Shown: positions 1 through 10,439 of the stretch, one piece after another
How positions within the stretch are numbered: position 1 is the first letter of the stretch
Layout of the letters: every line of letters begins with the position of its first letter
From: Sphacelaria rigidula
Taxonomy: Eukaryota > Phaeophyceae > Sphacelariales
Direction: 5' to 3'
Length of the DNA: 20,921 bases
Assembly (NCBI GenBank): GCA_964200075.2
Contig: CAXNAA020000479.1
Span: forward strand, 1 to 20,921
Translations under genes and position numbers: made by a program
The notes under the pieces: generated by a model
What the model was told of the DNA's origin: nothing
The model's input: only the letters and a program-made list of their open reading frames with translations
Databases searched by the model: none

Positions 1-54
1 CGAAGATTTTAATCCTCCGGGTTCTCATCCTCAATGAAAAGCACCATCCTCAAC
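1..54 (+). repeat. Direct repeat flanking the foldback, left copy
   Basis: It begins GAAGATTTTAATCCTCCGGG at position 2 and matches 339-393 at roughly 85% over about 53 bp. The window edge cuts off its left context. Confidence 0.7.
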
Positions 55-75
55 ATAGATGATCGGCTGTTTACT

Positions 76-290
76 GATGGCTATTGACAACTGCTACACG
101 CCATAGAGATTTGGATTTCGACCACCGAAATGTTGGGGTCCTAGGTCAAAAACTAATTTCGGAACCATTTTGGCGTCCATTCGGACACTCGGAATTCCCC
201 AAACTTTGTTTTTCACCTACCTAGGACCCCAACGTTCCGGTTATCGAAATCCAAATTTCTATGGCTTGCAGCAGTTGTCAATTGCTATCC
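76..290. repeat. Foldback repeat with arms of about 75 bp
   Basis: The arms at 76-152 and 207-290 are imperfect inverted copies. For example, GGGGTCCTAGGT at 135-146 pairs with ACCTAGGACCCC at 219-230, and TTGACAACTGCT at 84-95 pairs with the AGCAGTTGTCAA at 271-282. The centre, about 55 bp, is unpaired. This resembles a small foldback or MITE-like element with no coding capacity. I could not see a clear target duplication directly at its edges. Confidence 0.7.
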
Positions 291-338
291 GTGGGTGAAG
301 AAATAAATGGAACAATGTTTCGAAGATTTGGTGTATAG

Positions 339-393
339 GAAGATTTTAATTCTCCGGGTTTTTCATCCCCAATAAAAGATCCATCCCCAATAA
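339..393 (+). repeat. Direct repeat flanking the foldback, right copy
   Basis: It begins GAAGATTTTAATTCTCCGGG and is the partner of 1-54. A 9-base part of it (CGAAGATTT) also recurs at 320-328. Confidence 0.7.
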
Positions 394-1290
394 TTTGTAA
401 GATCCCGTGTTTCAAGCTGTCAAGCTGTCAAGCCTGTCTGTCAGAGCGTTTGGCGTCGAGACAAAACATCCCCTGTCCCGGGGGTAAATAACGCCTACCC
501 ATCTCTGTAGAAACCCTTATTTTGCCTCCCACACAACTACTAGGCCTGAGTCCTTTGGTTGCGGGGGCGACGCGATCCTCAGGTTCAAATTGAATTGTGT
601 TGAGTTGTCTGTCAAGCCTTTGGTAATGCTCGTGTTAACGGGATATGGTTGACCGGGTGGCTACTTCATTCTTTTTAAGGGGCAGGTGGACAGTGAACCT
701 CAGCGTTCACGGGGCTGAATGCGCGCGCACTTGAAGCCACCTCTTGTGTTATATTAACCTCAGAAAGTATTTGTGCACCCCTACCGTGGCATCACTCGAC
801 GTGTCCGGTACGACCGCACAGCTCGTCACGGCAAAAAGGAGACCAGATGGACAACAGCACACGGAAAGAAGAAATAGATGTGAAATGGAACAACGCAGAA
901 CGATCACCTCCGCGAATGCCCAGCCATTATGACCGCGAAAAAAGTAATCCGATTCTAGCCGGGTGCTGAGTGGGGGTCTTTGGGTGGCAGGAGGGAAGAA
1001 CGTTACATACCCATCCGCTTTACTTCGTATGCCTGCTAAATCGTGTTTCTTCGGGATCCGATTCGTTTGCTGAAAATGGCCCAATTTCTTGCGTCTGATT
1101 GGTCCAAGGAGACACCATTACATACGGATGTGCATACCCGAGACCCTGACATCCAGCTAGACATTGCGAACAAATGAGTAGCAATACGAGTGAGAGGGGG
1201 AGGGATGACTAGAGAAGGACCACAGCGTTGTGACTTTTGATTTTCTTTGTCATGGGGGAGTGAAACTGTCCCGTTTCACGTCAGCGTGTC

Positions 1291-1327
1291 GGGTGTTCAC
1301 TTTGTTCCCGTCGGACAGTGAACACCC
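1291..1327. repeat. Perfect 11-bp stem-loop
   Basis: GGGTGTTCACT at 1291-1301 pairs with AGTGAACACCC at 1317-1327 across a 15-nt loop. The right arm is preceded by GGACAGTGAAC, a string that also occurs near 688. Its role is unknown. Confidence 0.6.
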
Positions 1328-1688
1328 TGGACGACTTCTCCTTTCTTAGGTCGACACTCTCGCATCTACGCACAATAAACACATACAGAAAAAAAGTCAG
1401 TTTGTAATTTCATTTCACTTGTCTTCATTGACTTCAAATGCCCAAACTTCCGCGAACCAACACACGCGTCGCCCCTCCACGGCAGTCATACACATTTAAA
1501 AAAAAATGGCATGTGAGTGAACTTCTCCAGAAGACAGCACATGGCACGTTACATGCTCTCAATATCGTACTACTTCTTTACTACAATGAAAATGCATACT
1601 CGCAGAATTAAGAGGTGCACGGAAATAGTGAAGATACTTGGTACAACCATCCATCGCCACCATTACACGACCTTTAACATGCAAACTA

Positions 1689-1707
1689 CCCCCCCCCCCC
1701 CCCCCCC
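1689..1707 (+). repeat. Poly-C run of 19
   Basis: Uninterrupted run of 19 C in gene-free sequence. Shorter C-rich tracts occur at 2739-2754, 3211-3220 and 17388-17397. Confidence 0.95.
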
Positions 1708-3052
1708 TGACCCCGCCTCAACCGCTTCGTCGTTGCGCACACGATGATTTTACTCCATGGACTGCGCAGAACCCACCCTGCTCTGCCCGTCCCCTGACAC
1801 AACATAATTTAATATTAAAAATATCACACCATGTACATGAATACGTAAATATATATAGATATATATCCATCCTTCGTATAAACCCCAAGATTCCGCACGA
1901 CGAGCGTACTGTATACGTGGATTTCGTTCATGTCTACTACATCGTCAACTTTATTCTGCCTATTGCCACACACGGGAAAATGACTGAATGGCGTGAGTCT
2001 ACAGAACGAACGTGACACCGCGTACAAAACAGAACGGGTGCACAGCGACGGCAAAGTTTATCTAGCCTCTGAAAAACAAAACAGAACGCCAGCAACAATC
2101 AGGTATACCAACATCCGCATCGTTGGCGAGGGCAAAAACAAGAGCGAATCCTCACAACACTCGCACCAAGACGTGCTCTCACAGCCGCACGAATATTAAA
2201 CACACGAGATCTCTCCCCCTCCCCTCTACCCTCCGCCGCGCGTGCGCTCACGCCCCCGCACACACGCGCATCAAGTACAAACGGGTGAGAACTAATGTCC
2301 GAGGCCAAAAAACACCGACACGACACATGACACGACAAGCGGTGTCCTTCGCAGCTCCCTCGGAAAAGAAAGAAAGAAAGATTGTGCGATCAAATTACAC
2401 TGATGAAGAAAAAAAATGCTACAGCTGAATCCACGCACTGCAGACACAACATCAGCCCATACTGATAAAAAAACATACACAACACACCCACACCCAAATC
2501 GGCCCATGCTACCCCCACTGCTGCATGTGTTACACAGCAGATCCAAGACAGTAGAACGGGACAAACTCGCAGCGGAGAGCGGCTCCCCATGCACGAGGCG
2601 GGTTCAGACCGGACTTCCATCCACAGATAACGGAATGTCCCCTGGACGGACCATGTTGTGTCACAAAACACGCCTACTTGGCCCTCCCGACGCTTCAGAC
2701 AAACGCCGAGCTTCCAGGATACACGACAGACACAAATACCCCCCCCTCCCCCCCACCGCCCCCAGCCCATCACAGGATGAGGGGTAGTACCGAGAGTGGT
2801 GAAACGAACCTGAATTCAGACTATCCCGCCCCTCTTCGTACCCACCCCCCAACCGCTACCTTCTATTGACTCAATCCCCTACGTTCTACAGATGATTCCA
2901 CCGTCAAAAGATTGCTGCTGCTGTCACCGCCACTACTGCACAGCACCATAGATCGCTCGCAGCTCATGTGTGGGGGCTGACTATTAATAGTCGGCCTCAA
3001 GTGTGCGTGATCAACGGATGCTTTTCCCTTCCCGCGTACGTACGATCATTCA

Positions 3053-3079
3053 TCACCACCGCCACCGCCACCGCCACCA
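3053..3079 (+). repeat. CCACCG-type microsatellite
   Basis: CACCGC units repeated about four times, in sequence without a supported gene. Confidence 0.8.
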
Positions 3080-4638
3080 GCCGCCAAACCCTTCGTACAA
3101 AGCGAGACGATCAACACCCTTTCCGCTTGTCTCGGGGCTGGTTCCTCTGTAGAAAACGCCGAAACGCCCGACGAAAAACGAAACAATGGGTAACTTCTCT
3201 CGTCCTAGATGCCCCCCCCCCCGGACGACGCCCACCAACTGTTCGCACGGGCTGTTCGTTTAGTTTCCCATGCACGCCAACATGTACCGTAAAGGTATCA
3301 CCTTTTCCTCTCATCATGCCACGTCATTCGACGGTGTCGCGTGGAACACGACAAACAGAACAAAAAGACAAGGACACGCCGCCGATTAGTATAGACAGCA
3401 GGATTCGAGCGCTCGTGTGACGAATACTCTCTTCACCCCGCACCTGCACGACGCACGAGCAGTGGTCGGTGGTTTGTCTAAAAGCAAGCGCGAAGAACAA
3501 CACCCTCACACCCATCATCGCCTGCTTGCGTTACTTACCGATGCCCCTGCCTCCCGTGATCTCCGCGTGCCGAAACACGGCGCACGACGACTGCGTCTCG
3601 CGGTGCACGCACCCTCCTACTTCGGCCGGCACTTCGCTACACACGATCAACGCGACACAGGCACGTGTTGTCCGCGTCCGACAACAGCTCCCCACGCACA
3701 GTTGTTGCTCACTTCGAGAACCCGTACTTGTACAGAACAGGAGTCGCGGTGGGCATCATCCCGCGCATAGGCGGAGGTACATCATGGGCTGAATCAGCAT
3801 CGATGGCGAATGGATTCAACATCCGTCCACCGCCTCTTTTGATGGCCATTCGACTGCTCAAAGTCTTCCCCACCTAGCACTACAATATTTACTCTTTCTA
3901 CTGTAGGCGAATAGCGCTCGCGGTGTATCCTCCATCTTCTCTAGAGAGAGTGATCGCAGCCATCGTGCCGCTTACAGAGAGAAACATTTAAGGGGCAGCA
4001 AGTGAGGACCGAACCTTCCTTCCCTGTTTTGCGGTTCCTCACAAACTCCCCGCCGCCCGCCCTCAGTCACAGCAACCAGAAAAAACGCTTTCCGCGTTTG
4101 AGAGTCGGGGGGGTAAAAGACTTGCCCAAACCCGCCGCCTTTCCCGACAAATATCACACCCCAATCAAGGTCTAAGCTCGCATGGCTTGGAGCCGACAAA
4201 CAAACGGAGTGCGTCATACGTCCGTAGACCGAGCAGAGGTTCTGCTGCGCACATCCCTCACAAGTACAGCCTCCCTAAGTTCGACGCCTGCTTGCACCAA
4301 GTTTGACGACTGCATGCATGTATCGCAAGCTTCGGGCAAAACTTCATGGTGACTCCGGATCGAGGAAGACGTGCGACCAGCCCCCGTGGATAAAGTTGCA
4401 GCTCAGGCGATGTGTTGTTTCCTGCCTGGTCGGGCGACAAGGGCTCTCCCTGGACCTTCCGCACCCCACGACACAAACATGAGAGAGAGAGAGCATCTGA
4501 TAGCGACGGCCCGTGGGTTGCCAGTGGAGGCGTTGGACGAAAAAAATAAACTAGTACAACGTGGTGGTTCCTGCCAACCTCGTGAAAATTCCTCACACTC
4601 ACAAGTAGCCACCGATCCCGTCCACCGAAACAAACGAG

Positions 4639-5601
4639 CTAGATTACACAAAACGTTCCGCTTCCTCCTGCCTCCCCCACAGCGGCCGCCTTGTTGCTCT
4701 CTTCTCCACCGCATGTGCCACCCCCACCACCTCCGGCGCCGGCGGGGGCGGCGATCTTACCACAATTCCAGCTCCCGCCGTTTACCGTATTGACGGGTGC
4801 TGGCGGGGTCAAGCACTGGCCTCCCGCCTTGCTTTCCCCGCTTGCTACGAGCCCTCCGTTACCGTCGCCCGCTCGTTCCTCCTGCCCATCGTCAACAAAA
4901 CAACCCCCCACGTCCATACTATCGCGACTTTTCCTCCTCTCTCTGCTGTCCCGGAGATCACGACATGTCGCACCGGCCATCAATTCGTGAGACTTTTCGT
5001 CTTGATCTCGTCCACTCGTTACATCTCTCAAACCGCCGCTACCGACGCTACCGAAGTCAAGCTCAGCGCCGCCGGCAAAGGCGACCGCGGAGTTGCCAGC
5101 ACCCCCATCACCACTGCTTCTATCGCCCCGGGCTTCACCACCACCCCACGCCCCGCAGCCGCCACCAATGGCATCGCGAGGAGAGCTAGCGACGACCGAG
5201 AGCTCGAAACCGCTGTCTTCTCGTGATCCCATCCTCTTCGCCTGAGTCGGAGTTCCGCCCATGTCGAGGAGGCTCTTCGACACGGCGCAATCCGCGACAG
5301 CGGAGGCCGCTGGCGAGATACCACCCCGTTTTATCGCGACAGCGTTTGTGGCCAAGGGTTGAACGGCGAACTGCGGTGTGTCGGATGGGTCACCGCCCCC
5401 GCTGCCACCGGTGACGGTGGTGGAGCTGGCGGCGGCGGCAGCGGGGAGGGCGGCGGCAGCGGTGGCGCCTTCGCTCAGGGCGTCAGCGAGGAGATTCTTG
5501 CTGATATCGACCACGCCATTGGAGTAGCCGCCGTCATCATCGTCACCCCCTACCTGCACGTCGAAGCTGTCTGGGCTCACAGCGACCGTTGCCATCTTTA
5601 T
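4639..5601 (-). CDS. CXC gene, proposed last coding exon (Gly/Ala/Ser-rich tail)
   Basis: This exon encodes 320 residues and a TAG stop at 4641-4639. The acceptor CACCAG at 5602-5607 follows a strong pyrimidine tract (TTTCCTGCTCCGTTCCCCTA). Phase 0 matches the preceding donor, so the frame reads GYDE then [13 protein letters not shown]. The content is acidic and Gly-rich ([13 protein letters not shown]), then Ala-rich, then a charged segment ([15 protein letters not shown]), ending GTFCVI. I see no known domain. The third codon of the exon is an ATG in a good context (AAAGATGGCA), so it could also be the start of a separate gene or a short isoform. The real 3' end could lie in a further exon. 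Confidence 0.6.
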   Translation of the reverse strand: MKMATVAVSPDSFDVQVGGDDDDGGYSNGVVDISKNLLADALSEGATAAAALPAAAAASSTTVTGGSGGGDPSDTPQFAVQPLATNAVAIKRGGISPAASAVADCAVSKSLLDMGGTPTQAKRMGSREDSGFELSVVASSPRDAIGGGCGAWGGGEARGDRSSGDGGAGNSAVAFAGGAELDFGSVGSGGLRDVTSGRDQDEKSHELMAGATCRDLRDSRERRKSRDSMDVGGCFVDDGQEERAGDGNGGLVASGESKAGGQCLTPPAPVNTVNGGSWNCGKIAAPAGAGGGGGGTCGGEESNKAAAVGEAGGSGTFCVI

Positions 5602-8600
5602 CTGGTGTAGGGGAACGGAGCAGGAAATGGGGCGTGTACATGTTGAGAAACAACAGGAAACACGGTAGTTTACAAGATGGGCAATGTTTCGGCCGACACT
5701 GGCAGCAAGAGTTTTCATGTCTGCCTTACAGGTGATGTCTAGGTCACTGCTAACGGGGAACGGTGAGCAAATTTCACACCGCTCGCTGCACAAACGGGTG
5801 AGGTCGTGCAGGCAACGGCGACAAAAATTTCAAGGTCGCCCCGTACTTGGAAATACGCTGAATAGCGGGAAAGACACGACCTGCAACTGCCGTATTCAAG
5901 TACCGACACCAAGGAGCATGCGACAAAAGTTAAAGCACGAAGTGATGTGGCGAGAACAAAATCGAAAGCCAGCACAGTGGTATCAGTGCTCTTAGGAGTC
6001 TGCATGAAGCACGATTCCCCAAGATGTGGTGGAGACATGTACGTACACAGACGAGGCGCACATTATGACACAAACATGGAAGCAGACACCCATCCGCGAC
6101 AAACAACCAACTTTGCCCCACAATACTCACTTCATCATAACCGGGCCCCGTCGTCACAACCGCTCCCGGCCTTCGCCCGCGGCTGGCGGGCCTCGGGGGC
6201 GTCCGCGGCGCCTGCACAAGTACCGAAGCGGCGGAAGGGTCCGGTGCCCGCCGCTTACGGCCACCGGCCGCCCCCTCGAAGTTCTTGCAGTTGGAGCACT
6301 TGCAGTTGCTGCCACACGCCACTCCGGCCTGGAAGCACTCGCAGTACTTCTTCAGGCAGGCGGACTTTTTGCAGTTGCAACCGGCGTTGTGCGCGCGCTT
6401 GCCGCCGACGCGCCTCTCGAACTTGCTGACGAATGCCGACGGGTTGCGTTCAATTGTGCTCTGAATAGCACCCTGTTTTGTGCACGCATCCCATTTTACG
6501 GTGTTGTAAATGGACACGATCAGGTCATCCATCCGTGTCGAGTTGAACGGATACAAGACGGGAGTGTGCAGGGCAAGGAATTGAGGTAGGCAGGTAGGTA
6601 GGTGAGGAAATATGGCGCGAGATTAAGCGGCGGGTCGGCACTGGATGAAACATCTGTATCCAAATATGGTTTTGTACGCGATGGGCATGACAAACCACGG
6701 TGCACGGAACAACTCGGTGTCGAGCGCGCCACCACAGCAGAGGGAAAACTTCATGCACGCGGACACATGGGGAACACTAGTACTGGCAACAGAGCAAGCC
6801 CGCTAAAGGAACATACCAAGGTCTTGGACATCATTCGGTGGCTCGAGAAACACGCACCGATGCCGAATAGCACCGACCACCACAACATGCTTCCGCTGCA
6901 TCCTTCCGCAAACACCCATAACAAACTTTACACGCAAGCCACCTAGACAGGACGGACGTCCGATATGATGCACATACCTGCCGAATGGCTTCCGTCTGCG
7001 AAGTGTTGAGGCAGTCCTTGCAGTTGCAATCCTTACAATACAGCTTCCGCTGGAAGCATTCGCAGTACAATTTCAGGCATTTGGATTTCTTGCAGTTACA
7101 CGTCACCACCTCACCGCCACCACCCTTGCCTCCAGCGCCGCCGTTTCCCACACCGCCCCCGACCGAAACGGCAATCGTCACAGGAACGGTACCCCCACCA
7201 TCATCCGGAGTTACCGCGCTGGCTGCAGCCGCCGGCGACCCATTCCCCCCCCCGGCGCCGCCGTCGCCACCGCCAGGCGCGCATGCCTTCCCGCGTCGCG
7301 CCGAGGTCGGCTCGGGACTGTGATAACAAGACGAAGACGACGACAATCCTGCGGGCTTGGCCTTGGGCGGCGAGTTGGTCACCGCAGCGCCCCGTCCGGG
7401 CGACTGAGACAGTGTTGCGCATGAAGCGCCGTTGTTTTCGTGAGACCACGACCCGTCGGTGGAGCTCGCCAACGTAGCCTTCGACGGCGTCGACTTGGAG
7501 GGGGTGGATTTGGACGGCGTACCGCCGAGAGGAACCCCGCGAGGTGCGGGGCTGGGAGTCACCGACGATACCGTCTCCTTCGTGGCCGACGATGACGCCG
7601 TACCTCCGCGCCGAGATCTGTCCGCCCTCTGCGACCGCGCCGACGGGCGGGGCGCGGGGTTTGGGACGGCGGCAGAGGAGCCTGCTTCGCCGCCCCTTCC
7701 CCGCGAGGTCGACGGTTTAGCAGCCGGCGACAACGATGCGGGACGTCTCGACATGGATATTCCGGCTCCCTCCGGAGACAGCACCCCGTTTGGCGGTGAG
7801 AGGGGCTCGCCCACTATGCTCTGCCCTCGATTGCTCACGCGGCAATTGCCGCGGTCGGGGTCGACGGCAATTCGGTTCTTGACAGCAAGGCTGCACCTTC
7901 TCTTAGGGTCATCGCCGCCGCCACCGACTGTAGCGCTTGGCGCACTTCTTTCGCCCCCTACCGCAGACGACACGGACCCAGTGCGGATGAGTGTCATGCC
8001 CTCGATTTTAAAGGAGCCCTTACAGTGAGAGTTTCGTAGAGAAACAGCTGGGCGCGTCCATCGCCTGTAGCGCTTGGATGGGGCAGAGAGAAGCGGGGGT
8101 CGGTAATCACCGCCAGCGCCGCCCTGCTCCACCTCGCCACCGGCTTCGCTCCAGTCGTCACTCCACCCCCTGCTGTGGTCGACCCGACTGTGACTACCGC
8201 CAGCGCCGCCGTCACCATCGCTCTGCTTCCTGCTGCACTCGTCGAAACCCTCATCCAGTCCGTTGAACAACGAATGGGCAATACCCCCGGCACCGGTGCC
8301 AAACAACGATGAACCCCCCGGACTACGTAGGCCCATGAGAATGTCAGCGGCTCCATCCCCTCTCCCAGCCGCAGCGTCCGCCTCCATGACCGCTCCTATG
8401 CCCTCACGTGATCCGCGAGAAGGCGGGGTCGGGGGCAGCAACTGCGGGGTCGGGGGCAACACAGACGCGCCGTCAACACCAGGCACGCGGTCTGGGGTGG
8501 CGGGGATGTCGTTCGCTACGCTCAAGTCGTGGTGCACGGCGCTGGCTGTGTCACCCCTAGATATGGAGCGACCGGGCGTGCCGAGGCACCACGTCTGTCC

Positions 8601-10439
8601 CAACCTCGAGTGGTCCTGCGGTCCTCGCCTGTCCGTGAACAATACCTTGCCTTTCCTCTTCACGCAACTTCCGGGGGTGTCAGTAACGCTATCATTGTCG
8701 ACTCGGCCGCCAGCACCGCCTTGGTTGCCGCCAGCAACTGAGCTGCTGGTACCGTCATCGCAGCTCCTGCCGACGCTTCCTCCTCGCGTCTCCCTCGGAC
8801 ACCTATCGGGAGTGCTGGGCGTCGCCTGCTGCCGCCAAAGACTATCCCGAACGGAGTGGGCCGGAACAGGAGTATCACCAGTGGGAATATCCAGCGTGCC
8901 GCCGGCAGCAGGGGGGCTAAAGAGGAAGCCTGGGGAGAAGTTGAAGGTCTGAAACGGGGATTGGAACGGGGATTGCAGATGTTGGGGTATCTCGCCGGGT
9001 GTTCGCAACTTGCGAAGCGAGGAGATGGGCGTCATCTCGGCTCCATAAGCACCAGATGAGGCGGCAAAACGCGCGCCTGTGCCCGGAGTGGTCACCAAGC
9101 AGTTGTCGCCGCCGCGTGGTGACTTGACTGGTGTCGCCAACTGCATCAGGGACTCGACCGCATCTATTCCGGTTTGGAATCAAGAGACAATACATATTTC
9201 GGCGAGCAAGCACAGAGGTGGATCAAACCTGGTGTTTTTTTACCCCTGTGTGCTGACGGAACGGCAGTTCTCTGCCGGATCGGAGACTTCATACAATAGT
9301 ATAACCGGAGAAATTCAAGTGCCGGTTACATCTCTCTCTGGTAGGGTGACGTTTTGCACATCTGTCAATTTTGCGCGGTCTGTACTGAACTGGAATCTGG
9401 GGTGCAGGAGACATCATATACACCTTACGAAAGAGAGGCAAAGGTCTGGTCCTTTCCGCAAGTGTTCCCGAAAAACAAATCGCGAGCACTGGTTCGCGCG
9501 TTCTTGTGCATCGGGTATTCAAAAGAAGGTACGCCATTCGAACCACTATTTTCGCGTCTCGCCTTGGCTTGAGCCCGGACATGCAAGAGAGGTGCGGAGG
9601 GAGGGAGGGGGGCGCATTGAAGTGGAACGTAGACGGGTCAACACCGCAAAAATCAAGAGGATAGCCATGATTGAAACCATGGGTCACATGAACCGCAGAA
9701 GCAAATGATACAGCAAGAAAACAACAACCGTCAGCGAGTGCATTATATGATCAACAGGACCTCAAATATTTGACGAAACAGACGCCCGTATCGTTTGAGG
9801 TTGCGAGAATGCAAGCAGGTACAGACGAGAGTACGAGAAAAGGAACAACGAACTGAGGATCACATGTGGGACGCACAAACGAGAACTGAAGTACGGGTTT
9901 GTAATAGAGTGCATGGGCAGAAGAACTGAGGATGAGACAGGGATTCGAAAACGACTCGAAAGACCACCTCATCATCATCATTGCACACACAGCTCCGAAA
10001 CATGAAGAAAAAAAGACTTCTGTAAAAATCTCTAATAAAGTTTGGGGGCAACATAAATGTTGTATGCGTCCATCATGTACCTCTTTTGTAAAACTCTTAT
10101 ATGAAGCGTACTAGAATGATTAATGTTTTTTTTTGTATGTTCTATACACTCGAGACTGACTTCACACAAAAGCGCGCGAACGAAAGAGGACGACGCATCC
10201 CAAGAAAAACACAGACGCTCTCTGACAATTACACGCAACAGAGAAAGAGATTGACGAATGAAACCTAGACATGACACAACAATCAAGCATGCATGCAGAT
10301 AGTCACCTTCCTCTTTCCCCGTAGACATCCTCCTAATACCGTGGTTACTACTAGCTCGAACAGGTGACCGAGGTGGAGGTGTCCCAGGTGGCTCCTGATG
10401 CTCCTGCATTTGCTGTAGCTCCGATGCTTCGGGCAACAT
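4639..10439 (-). CDS. Tesmin/TSO1-like CXC (CRC) domain protein, LIN54-like, four exons
   Basis: Spliced model of four exons: 10439-10307, 9163-6978, 6472-6131 and 5601-4639. It gives about 1207 residues ending at a TAG. The signature is two cysteine-rich CXC repeats, at residues 733-762 and 805-835, joined by a linker with the family motif RNPSAF (782-787). Each repeat has nine cysteines with LIN54/TSO1 spacing, and the DNA-contacting tyrosine is present in both (CLKLYCECF Tyr744, CLKKYCECF Tyr816). The family binds the cell-cycle CHR element (TTYGAA); LIN54 does so within the DREAM/MuvB complex, and plant TSO1/TCX proteins are the counterparts. Outside the CRC the protein is Ser/Pro/Gly-rich with many S/T-P sites, suggesting CDK-type phosphorylation (inference). 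It is longer than human LIN54 (about 750 residues), mainly from low-complexity sequence. All three junctions are GT-AG and keep phase. The CRC is certain; the first and last exons are less so. Confidence 0.85.
6131..6472 (-). CDS. CXC gene, third exon with linker and second CXC repeat
   Basis: This exon encodes 114 residues (774-887). The acceptor is CAAAACAG at 6473-6480. The exon opens in phase 0 with [14 protein letters not shown], which lines up with the LIN54 linker (AIKACLDRNPEAF) with no gap. A basic stretch follows ([11 protein letters not shown]), then the second CXC repeat, C-x-C-x4-C-x4-C-x-C-x6-C-x3-C-x-C-x2-C at 805-835, ending in the family motif CKNFEG. After it comes a basic Pro/Arg-rich tail that may act as a nuclear localisation signal (GGRKRRAP). 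The donor is a perfect GTGAGT at 6130-6125, after codon GAA. Confidence 0.92.
6584..6604 (+). repeat. AGGT microsatellite in CXC intron
   Basis: Five AGGT/AGGC units inside the 505-bp intron (6473-6977) between the two CXC-repeat exons. Confidence 0.8.
6978..9163 (-). CDS. CXC gene, large second exon with the first CXC repeat
   Basis: Continuously open exon encoding about 728 residues (46-773). The acceptor is GGAATAG at 9164-9170; the donor is CAG followed by GTATGT at 6977-6972, a near-consensus site. Most of it is low-complexity Ser/Pro/Gly-rich sequence with repeated TP and SP sites and a short tandem STPSK repeat (three units near 7480-7520 on the plus strand). The first CXC repeat lies near the exon's end, C-x-C-x4-C-x4-C-x-C-x6-C-x2-C-x-C-x2-C at residues 733-762, the same spacing as LIN54. 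Gly-rich stretches (GGDGGAGGG and similar) come just before it. The reading frame runs past the donor to 6831, but that extension lacks family similarity and is intronic. Confidence 0.88.
9164..10306 (-). other. Proposed first intron of the CXC gene
   Basis: 1143 bp bounded by GTGACT and GGAATAG. No coding content is recognised. It holds three copies of the TTYGAA hexamer family bound by CXC proteins, at 9518-9523, 9537-9542 and 9944-9949. Confidence 0.45.
10307..10439 (-). CDS. CXC gene, proposed first coding exon
   Basis: This exon encodes 44 residues plus one base, starting at ATG 10439-10437. An in-frame TAG lies a few codons upstream of that ATG. The peptide is Glu/Gln-rich and then Pro-rich ([10 protein letters not shown]). 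It ends GAG GAA G before GTGACT, a donor one base off consensus. The single leftover G joins the AT that opens the next exon to give Asp45, so the reading frame continues as [19 protein letters not shown]. The phase match and the coding-like composition are the support. Alternatively, translation could begin at the ATG at 9146 in the next exon, which would make this exon untranslated or unrelated. Confidence 0.5.

Larger units (their letters stand above)
394..4638. other. No supported gene; C-rich sequence left of the CXC gene
   Basis: Many short overlapping frames occur on both strands, but none has a recognisable motif, and several consist largely of C-rich or microsatellite sequence. The right part may be the 3' UTR of the CXC gene, which is transcribed leftward; I could not place a polyadenylation site with confidence. 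Confidence 0.4.

Noticed and set aside
749-1084. 111-codon minus-strand frame in the left flank
   Set aside because: No domain, no splice partner, and a competing frame on the other strand.
2390-3420. Overlapping frames on both strands with Pro, His and Arg runs
   Set aside because: They are products of C-rich and CCACCG-type repeats; no consistent coding strand.
5359-5610. Gly-rich plus-strand frame opposite the last CXC exon
   Set aside because: It is a shadow of GCC/GGC repeats; the minus strand has the in-phase splice sites.
7459-8952. Long plus-strand frames at 7459-8028 and 8263-8952
   Set aside because: They are antisense to the large CXC exon and stay open because of its GC-rich, stop-poor composition. 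They show no domain.
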